Of a DNA stretch of 16,439 nt, positions 8,247 through 15,500 are shown piece after piece. Position 1 is the stretch's first letter. Each line of letters starts with the position of its first letter. Under the pieces are notes generated by a model. The model was not told the origin of the DNA, made no database searches, and worked only from the letters and a program-made list of their open reading frames with translations. The position numbers and the translations under genes were made by a program. Origin of the DNA: Stramenopiles sp. TOSAG23-3 (Eukaryota > Sar); assembly GCA_900128585.1 (NCBI GenBank), contig LT642486.1:1-16439 (forward strand), in the 5' to 3' direction.

Positions 8247-8646
8247 AAGAATGATTGATTTTTTTTTGAGAAAAAAAATTTATAAAAATTTCTTCCTTCT
8301 TTCTTAATGCTGTGTATATGTATTTAAAAGGACACGCACATCCTGATGACTGACTTTATTAAACATCATCATTATTAGACTACGTACTCTTACTTCAACG
8401 AGGATTAAGAATTTTCTTTTTGCTTCTTTATTATATTTTAAAGCTTATTAGTTCTACGTAGTGCTTTTCATGATACGGCCGTTCCATCCCATTGTATACG
8501 CCTCGTAATTAATACAAATAAGACACGCACATTTAATTTATTACATCATAGTTAAATTATAATAATTTAAATATTATAATACAGCGCAATAGTATAATAA
8601 TACGAAGTACTTTTTCATAATAAAAATTGCTTCTTCGTTCGTTCTT

Positions 8647-8718
8647 CTTCTTCTTCAACAAAAAACAAAAAACAACTCTCCTCCTCCTCTGCCGGCCGCT
8701 GAACAACTGAAGAAGAAG
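8647..8718. repeat. CTTCTTCTTCA / TGAAGAAGAAG inverted repeat
   Basis: An 11-base exact inverted repeat (8647-8657 and 8708-8718) surrounds a 50-base loop that has A-rich, CTCCTCCTC and GCCGGC pieces. It is built from simple triplet repeats, so the complementarity may be accidental. It lies about 200 bases upstream of the vWA-like gene. Confidence 0.4.
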
Positions 8719-8922
8719 AGTTTGTTGTATTATTTAATGATGGTATTCAATAAGATTTGATTCATATATTCGTAGATATGTATATAAATAATTAAAGAGA
8801 GAACAATAAGCGATAGGCAATTTAGAGCCAGTAAACATTCAAACGAGAAACCCCCCTCCTTGATTAAAAAAGACAACCTTTCTCCTGACGCGAACTTACA
8901 ACACAAACAGATCCAACAGACA

Positions 8923-10281
8923 ATGCTCGAGCAGAAAGACTATCGGAGGAACAAGTTTGTGCGGAAGAAGGCAAATAGGATCGATGGGGGGAAGGCGAAA
9001 AGAAACAGTCGCACGGGGGGCAAAGCGAAAGCACATACGCAAAAAAAGAGCATTGGTAGTGCGAAGAAAGTGTTAGGGCAGTCGCGAAAAGGGAAGCATC
9101 GATTGGTTAATGAAAAAGCAAAGTGCCACGTGAAACGTATAGGTGCTTGGGTGAAGATTGATGATTACGAGCATGCAAGACGGAAAGAGTACTTTTCACG
9201 ACGCCGCGAAAGGAAACTTGCCAAAGACCGTCAGCGCGAGGAAGAGGAGGAATTAAGGGGGAACCTATTCGGGGGATCCCAACTTTTCCCCCACCAAGTT
9301 GTCGACATTCTTACGGCCTCGCCGCCTGTTACCCAGGAACGTTTCTGCACAAATCAATGGAGTGTTATGCGAAAGGCGCTGCTTACGAGGGTTGGAGAGG
9401 GAAGAAACATTTTGCCTGTCGTGGATATGTCTTCAAGCATGGCAATAGCTCTGGGTACTCTTGCCTCTGAAATTACTGCTGATCACTTAAAGAATCGCAT
9501 GTTGGTATACGGGAATAAAGGCGACCCACAAATGTTACAGTTGGACCCAAAAAGTACGATTTGTGAAAAGCTCAGGAAAATCGACCAACTGGAAGGGTGC
9601 CGCGTCCGAAGCGCAACACGGTATTCTGTCTACCAAATGTCGTCTCTGCCTCTCTACTTTCGCCTGACGTTAGAATGGATTTTTCAAGTCGTAAGGGACA
9701 GTAATGTTCCGTTGAAAGACGTTCCCGACCTAGTCTACTTCGGCAACACCAGTAATGGGATGTCTCTTTACCGATCAAGTTTTTTGGAGTTCCAGAAAAA
9801 GATGGCGCAGCTTGGCGAAAGTCGTTCGGGAGTTTCGTGTCAACCCCCGCGCATGTACTATTGGGATATTTCAGATGGTTGCGGTGACTCTTTCCGACGC
9901 GTATATCAACCATTCAAAACCTTTTTTAATGAACCCCCGCGACCTGCACACTGTTGTAAAGGGGATTCGCATTTGCCCCAAACTACTGCCATGCCAAAGG
10001 TTGCAGTTCCAGACGCACAAAGTACAGCGCAAGACATAGAAGCAGCAGAAGGTACAGCCCAGGAGGAAGAAGCGGCAGAAGTTACATTGGAAGGGGACAC
10101 GGCGAAGAAACCAGAAGAAACAGTTAAGGACGAAGCGCAAGAGGACGTGGCAACGATACCAGTAGAGGCACCGCAGGACGAAGCGCAGAGACCGCACCCG
10201 GATGCGCAGACGTACATATATGAGCATGCCTACTTTTACGCAAAACAATTTTTGAATAAGCAGAAACCTGAACAAGTATAG
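8923..10281 (+). CDS. DUF2828-like vWA-domain protein, N-terminally short
   Basis: The 452-residue product resembles only the C-terminal, von Willebrand A-like half of DUF2828 proteins. Seen in order: a very basic N-terminus (~1-100, many Lys/Arg, likely nuclear or RNA-binding); a charged helix; LFPHQVVDIL, like the family's LxPHE motif; QWSVMRKALL; and VVDMSSSMAIALG at ~166-178, with the DxSxS metal-site pattern at D168/S170/S172. After this come VPDLVYFGNTSNG, where the family usually has a FSDM-type strand end with a metal-binding Asp, and RMYYWDISDG (W314), like the family's final P-x-I-V-x-W-N strand. The loop after DxSxSM is shortened. The tail (~365-430) is an acidic, Ala/Glu-rich imperfect repeat. 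Known members usually carry several hundred helical residues first; these are absent. The ATG at 8923 (A at -3) is the first in frame; upstream only a TTG at 8860 extends it. Function of the family is not established. Domain assignment is from remembered motif patterns. Confidence 0.72.
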   Translation: MLEQKDYRRNKFVRKKANRIDGGKAKRNSRTGGKAKAHTQKKSIGSAKKVLGQSRKGKHRLVNEKAKCHVKRIGAWVKIDDYEHARRKEYFSRRRERKLAKDRQREEEEELRGNLFGGSQLFPHQVVDILTASPPVTQERFCTNQWSVMRKALLTRVGEGRNILPVVDMSSSMAIALGTLASEITADHLKNRMLVYGNKGDPQMLQLDPKSTICEKLRKIDQLEGCRVRSATRYSVYQMSSLPLYFRLTLEWIFQVVRDSNVPLKDVPDLVYFGNTSNGMSLYRSSFLEFQKKMAQLGESRSGVSCQPPRMYYWDISDGCGDSFRRVYQPFKTFFNEPPRPAHCCKGDSHLPQTTAMPKVAVPDAQSTAQDIEAAEGTAQEEEAAEVTLEGDTAKKPEETVKDEAQEDVATIPVEAPQDEAQRPHPDAQTYIYEHAYFYAKQFLNKQKPEQV

Positions 10282-11082
10282 TGCAGGAAAGAAGGCAAAG
10301 AAGTGGCGGATTTACGTAATATATTTTAACGGCGCTGGGATTCGTCTCACAGAGGGCTAATAAATAATACGACGAATACGCGTTTATATGTTTCGTAAAT
10401 ACCTGGTATTGGTACATACAACCGTAGTACTTTGTTGTGCTCCAGTCTCTAATATAATTATTTAATATACGTAATTTAAGCTAAGTATTACAGAGACTAT
10501 ATAGCTAGTCTAGTATATAACTGGAAGAAAAAGCGCTTCGGGCTTTGTGAAGAATATTTTGCACAACAAATGCATGACCTGGTTGAAGGGGCAGGTGCAT
10601 TTGTGGCTTTACCAGAGAAAAAAAAGAGACTTTGTTCTATCATGCAATATTATGTGAAATTAATCAAGGTGTGACTTTACGTGGTGTAAAATTTGTGTCG
10701 TAATAATAAAGCGCTTTTTTTTTTAGCTGGGCATCGATAATCGATAGATATTTTCTTTATTATTTTCTCCGTGATTATTAGATGATTGAGATTTGCCATG
10801 ATGTGCTGCCTTGTTTAGTTATTTGAATGCTGTGATCCTTTTACGTGGATGATGATAGCGGTCCCACCGTCCCGCCCAACTCTCCTCCCTTTTATCATCT
10901 CTTTGTGTATTTCCGGTTACCGCGACACGAGCGACGTCTACCTGTCTGTTTGTGGTCAGTTGGTTAGCAATAAGCCACTTGAAACATAACATACAATCTG
11001 TTACTGTACGGCGCAATGCACAAAAGTGGCGTTTCGTAAGACCAAGGAGTATTTTGCGGTAAAACCAAGACGCACGCAGTAA
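10282..11082. other. Intergenic region with gene remnant
   Basis: About 0.8 kb between two same-strand genes. The first part holds a TACCTGGTATT plus GTAGTACT cluster (10400-10430) and a 7-base inverted pair AGTCTCT/AGAGACT (10444-10450, 10493-10499). A decayed copy of the following gene occupies 10514-10702. The rest (10703-11082) carries a T10 run, ATCGATAATCGAT (~10733-10745) and no supported gene. A seven-codon upstream frame, ATG at 11016 to TAA at 11039, is out of frame with the next gene and would be a uORF if the transcript begins before it. Confidence 0.55.
10514..10702 (+). pseudogene. Truncated duplicate of the 3' part of the next gene
   Basis: This stretch is a near copy of 12055-12248 in the gene that starts at 11083, corresponding to its residues ~327-388. 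Over the clear part (10522-10702 against 12061-12248) I count six substitutions, one six-base in-frame deletion (loss of an Asp-Leu pair after EEYF) and one single-base deletion in the A run (eight A against nine). The single-base loss shifts the frame and leads to a TGA soon after. No start codon, upstream domain or downstream part of the parent is present. It lies about 1.5 kb upstream in the same orientation. The high identity suggests a recent partial duplication, dead on arrival. Confidence 0.9.
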
Positions 11083-12351
11083 ATGTTGAAAAAAATTGAA
11101 AATTTTAACTCGCCTGGAACGGTAGAGGCAAGTGACGAAGCGCGGACGTCAAGGTTTCGTCGCCCACCTCGAACCCGCCCAAATCTACAGGAACTTTGGG
11201 AATCAATACTCGTAGAATCTAAGATAATTGTGAAATGGGAGAGCAATCAATACACAGCATTGGTTGAGGCAAAAAATCCACGTAAACAAATGCTGTCTGT
11301 CGTTTTCAACGATGGCTCTGTCTCGGATATACCTCTGGGTTCGGTTCTTGAGGTATTGCATACTCCAGAAAGGGAGCCCAGCCACCGTCAAAAAAAAAAA
11401 CCAAGAACTGATACACTTCAGCACAACCTTAGCTCATCTTCTTCCTCTTGTTCCGAGTCTGCTTTATTGTCGTCCACAATATGCCCCTGCAAGCTAGAAG
11501 GGATTGTAAAAGTTAAAGTTGAGCAAAAGGCTGAAGAAGATCAGTTAAGGTTGGTGAAGAAAAGCAAACGTTGCGAAAGGGTAAAAAGTGCCCAAACATT
11601 GAAGTGGGAGAAAACCCGCCGCCTATATCAAACAGACAAAAGTGGTACGGCCAGGTTTTGCTTCCGTCGCGGTTGTCACAAGCAGTGCATTACCACTGTC
11701 CTTGGCGGTTCTGGTATTGAACCGTGTGCAGTTCCGAGCGCCTCACATTATCCTTTCATAGAGGCAGGGGAAGTTTATATCGCTGGTAGAAATGATTTTA
11801 ACCCCTGGGATGCAGCTTTTCCTGGAGATCATGGGCTAGTAGACGCGGACTTTTTTCATGGGATGCCACCAGATCAGAAAGAATTCCATTACTTTCGCCA
11901 ATGCGAGAGAAGCCCGTGGAAAAGAGGGTATCATGGCAGAAGGGCTGCAGGCACATACTTGTATCTGGGAAAATACCAAATTGATGAAGAGACACCAGAG
12001 CAGACTTTGAAGTATAAAGACCTACCCAGTAGTACACAAGATGCTTACGTTGAATATAAATGGAAGAAAAAGACCTTCGGGCTTTGTGAAGAATATTTTG
12101 ATTTAGCACAACAAGTGTATGACCTGGTTGAAGGGGCAGGCGCATTTGTGGCTTTACCAGAGAAAAAAAAAGAGACTTTGTCCTATCATGCAATATTATG
12201 TGAAATTAATCAAGGTGTGACTTTACGTGGTGTAAAATTTGTGTCGTATGACGAAGCACTGTATGAACGACTTGTAGAAATCAGTGCAATAGCAAAAAAT
12301 GGAACCGCCCAAGTTGAAAGTGATGATGCTGAACTTGGGCCGCTTTATTAA
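11083..12351 (+). CDS. Uncharacterised protein, possible Tudor-like N-terminus
   Basis: I do not firmly recognise this 422-residue protein. Residues ~42-93 (IIVKWESNQYTALVEAKNPR, then SVVFNDGSVSDIPLGSV) have the strand pattern and spacing of a Tudor/chromatin-reader-like barrel. Residues ~95-180 are a basic, Ser-rich linker with poly-Lys and a run of Ser. The C-terminal ~230 residues look like one folded domain: RFCFRRGCHKQC, GLVDADFFHGM, RRAAGTYLYLGKY (around 287-298), a charged helix, and VKFVSYDEALYERLVEI near the end. The LYLGKY and final YDEALYERL patterns recall DUF6697 proteins of fungi, but this is a weak recollection. If right, a nuclear role is an inference. The ATG at 11083 has a weak context (T at -3) and follows a short upstream frame. 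Part of the C-terminal domain is duplicated as a broken fragment 1.5 kb upstream. Confidence 0.75.
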   Translation: MLKKIENFNSPGTVEASDEARTSRFRRPPRTRPNLQELWESILVESKIIVKWESNQYTALVEAKNPRKQMLSVVFNDGSVSDIPLGSVLEVLHTPEREPSHRQKKKPRTDTLQHNLSSSSSSCSESALLSSTICPCKLEGIVKVKVEQKAEEDQLRLVKKSKRCERVKSAQTLKWEKTRRLYQTDKSGTARFCFRRGCHKQCITTVLGGSGIEPCAVPSASHYPFIEAGEVYIAGRNDFNPWDAAFPGDHGLVDADFFHGMPPDQKEFHYFRQCERSPWKRGYHGRRAAGTYLYLGKYQIDEETPEQTLKYKDLPSSTQDAYVEYKWKKKTFGLCEEYFDLAQQVYDLVEGAGAFVALPEKKKETLSYHAILCEINQGVTLRGVKFVSYDEALYERLVEISAIAKNGTAQVESDDAELGPLY

Positions 12352-12599
12352 TGTGAGGGATCGAGTTTGAGGGTGAGTATTTTAGTCATTGATAAAAGTA
12401 CGCGGTATAAACATTAACACACACACACAATTAAAACATTTAAGTCCAGATCTAATATCATAGCAGCCAATTTTTTGTTTTTAAGTCCAGATCACATGTA
12501 TTTTGTTTTAAGAGTTACATATCATTAAAATATTGACAAGATAAACACTTCAGTTCAAAAATACTGATTACTGAAAAAGCATGTTTTATAATAAATACT
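12352..12599. repeat. Convergent spacer with two pairs of short direct repeats
   Basis: This 248-base spacer between converging genes has no gene. It holds six AC units (12417-12428), TTTAAGTCCAGATC twice (12439-12452 and 12480-12493, exact, 41 bases apart), and ATAAACACTTCAGTT / ATAAATACTTCAGTT (12541 and 12591, one mismatch, 50 bases apart). The second copy of the last pair overlaps the stop codon of the coiled-coil gene. Confidence 0.6.
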
Positions 12600-15500
12600 T
12601 CAGTTTGAAGAAGAGGACTTGCCCGATTTTCTAAGGTCGGTTTCTAGACCCGCGGTGGCGTTCAAGACACCCCCAACAAAATTCATTTGGACCTGCTTTA
12701 GTTTGACAATTTCGCCTTTTGCATCATGTAATTCTTTCATTAGTCTGGAACCAACGTTTTTGCTTGCATCCAGCTGCTTGTCTTTCTCGGTCAGTAGTTT
12801 GTAGACCTCTTGGACTGCAGCGGACTTTTCCGATTCATGTCGTGCCTTGTCGTCCATTTCATCGAGCTGTCGACGCGTCGATTTCATGAGTTCTTGACTT
12901 CGATGAAGGAGCCGCCCCATAGACTCTATTTTTTCTTCTTTCTCTAACAAACCCTTTCTTAAAATCTTGCACTCCAACTCTAGTGTACTTGTAGAGCGCA
13001 AGTTATTGTTCAGCCTGCCCGTCACATTGGTCACTTCTCTTTCAAGGCCATCGCACTTCTTGGTAAGCCCGGAGACGACATGCGTGCGTTCCGTACGCAT
13101 TGCAGAACACTCCCCGCTAAGTGATTGCAGGGATGCCTTCAGGCTTTTTGCTGCGCTCATGATACTCAGTTTTTCTTGCGTTGCTTGTGCAACGACCGCT
13201 TTCATTTCGGACAATTCCCTGTTGATCAATTCAGCACCAACCCTATGATCCTCTAGCACAGCCCGCTTTTCGTTCAGCACGCGACGAGATTGCACTGCCA
13301 AAGCAGTCTGGACACTTGCATGTGTTTTCCATGCATTGAACCTTTTGCGCGAAACTCGATCGAAATGACGAGGTAAAATCCCACAAATTGTAGATATGGC
13401 CTGGTTCTTTGCCGCCCTTTCGGCATCTGCAACGCGCATACCAAGCATTTGATTACTGTCCTCGTACCGTTGCCTTTCTCTAGTTGCCAGCGAATTGTTT
13501 TCTTCCCGGACGCGGATAAGCTCTTCATGATGGCGGCGCTTCAGGTCGTCCAGTGCACTAAGAGCTTCGTCGTATTTGTTCTGCAAAAATTCTGCGACAG
13601 TTTTTTCTTTTGCCAGGTGCTTGACGAGAAGAGCAGTTTCATCTTTGCAAGATTGCAAGCTTTCTAACGCCTCCCGTTTTTCTGATTCGATTGCATGCAA
13701 CCTATCGCCCATCTGCTCGGATTTCTGCTTGTGTGCTTCAGACTCTCTGCTCACTTCAGATATGCGCTTCGTGCACGCTTCCATGTCAGTTTTTGCTGTA
13801 GATACAGCGTTTTTCATCTTTGCGTTATTTTCGTTTGTCGACTTCAATTCTGCTTCAAGATTTGTAATAATCTCAAGATGTTTCTCCCCCTGACGAATAT
13901 ATTTCTCTCTCTCCGCAGCAATTTTCGTCCCCAAGTTTTGCAGATCTTGTGACATCTTTCGTTCCTTCAATTCAAACTTAGAAGAAAGTTCTAAATTTCG
14001 GTTGCGCTGCAACGCGGCTTCCTCCACGGTTTCTCGTATTTGAGTCCTCAACTTAATAACTTCCTCTTCGTGATTGGCACCTGCCTTTGTGAACGCGTCC
14101 TCGCTTGCCTGCTTGTTTTCTTCCAGCCTACGTGCCAATTCATGGTATTCTTCTCTTTTTTTCCGAAGTTCTTCGGCACTGTCCCCCAGTTGTTTCCTTT
14201 CCCGGTCCAAATCTTTCTGAAGGTAATTCCGTTCAGCTTGAAGTTGGGCCAACTTTTGACGGACTGCCGCAAGCGTTTCGTCGCTTGAAGCTTTTAATTG
14301 TTCGCACGAAGAAACTTTGGTTGCCATGTTCACGAGCTCCAATTTAGAAGCTGCAAGGCGCCTTTCAAGAGCGCCAATTGTCAAAGAATGTTGCTGCACA
14401 TTGCGTTTTTCATTGTTCAAGGCTTCTTTTATCTGTGTTTCGGTCTCGCGACAAAGTTGCTGGGCTGATTTAATGCTCTCGTTAGCTTCGTTTTGAACGG
14501 CAGCGAGCTTGATGTCGAACGCAGCTTTCAAATTGACCGTTTCCTGAGCATGCTCAGACTGTACTGAGAGCATTTTGTATTCAGCTTGGGAACGAAGCTC
14601 AGTTAAAGACTGATCCAGATCCCTTAGCTTTGCAGTTGCCAGCGAAAGTTGGATGTTAGATGCTTCTTTCATTGCTGCCAGTTGTTTTTCATATTCAAAC
14701 CCCTTTTCTGCCATTCTAGCTTTAAACTCTGCCTCCATGGTAACAACTTTGCTCATAGATTTCGACAATTGTGACTCTGATTCAACCTTCAGTTTTAGAT
14801 TGCTCTCATTCAGAGCTCTGATTTGATCTTCTTTTGCACTTACAGTTGCTTTAAGGATAATGTTTGATTCCTGCAACTGCTTTACTTCGGAAGTTAAACT
14901 TTCAATCATATGCATTTGGTTAGATTCTTTGACTTCATGCGACCTTACAGCATGAACTAAATCCTCATTCTTGGCAGAAACAGTCTCATATTTTGATTTG
15001 AAGTTCTGCAAAGATGCTTCATCAGATGCATTCTGAGACTTCAAAATGTCCCTTTCGTATTTCAAACTTGAAATGTTTTCCGATAGCCGCAGCTGCTTTT
15101 CATTCGCAACTTCTTTCAAATGTTGAATTTCAGCTTTGTGATGGGATTGGTGCTTCTGAAGGTTTTGGAGACCTAGCGCCGCTTCTTGTTTAATTTTTAA
15201 CTTTAATTTTTTTAACACTTCTGTGTGTGATTCAGAAAGTTCTACGAAGGCTTGTTTCTTAACTGCTTTCCCCCAAATTCGAAATGCATTCAGCTGGTTG
15301 ATTTTGGTGGCCCGAAACAAAATAGGGGCTAGTGTGTTTCTCTGTAATTTTTTGTGTGTGGACCTGCTGGCGCTCCACTGAGACCATTTTACGAATATTT
15401 TCGCTCTAAAGGAAGTCGATTTTCTTTGCGACAACAAGAGCCCAGCACGCAATTTCGTATTACTCAGTGCTTGGGACATGAGATTCAAACGTTTCTGTTG

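Larger units (their letters stand above)
7950..8922. other. Divergent intergenic region, ankyrin and vWA-like genes
   Basis: Almost 1 kb with no credible gene; it should contain the promoters of both divergent genes. Features seen are TATATATAT near 8071, a G-rich island (8214-8246), a T9-GAG-A8 self-complementary stretch (8259-8278), very AT-rich DNA at 8520-8600, a CTT/GAA inverted repeat (8647-8718) around a GCCGGC-containing GC patch, and a TATATAAATAATT motif near 8781 that could be a TATA-like element about 140 bases before the plus-strand ATG. The frame of the downstream gene is open to a TTG at 8860 but has no ATG before 8923. Confidence 0.5.

Noticed and set aside
9871-10275. Long minus-strand frames with Cys/Ser/Ala-rich products opposite the acidic tail of the vWA-like gene
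   Set aside because: They are mirror images of the Ala/Glu-rich repeat coding; high Cys and Ser content is what that repeat gives in antisense.
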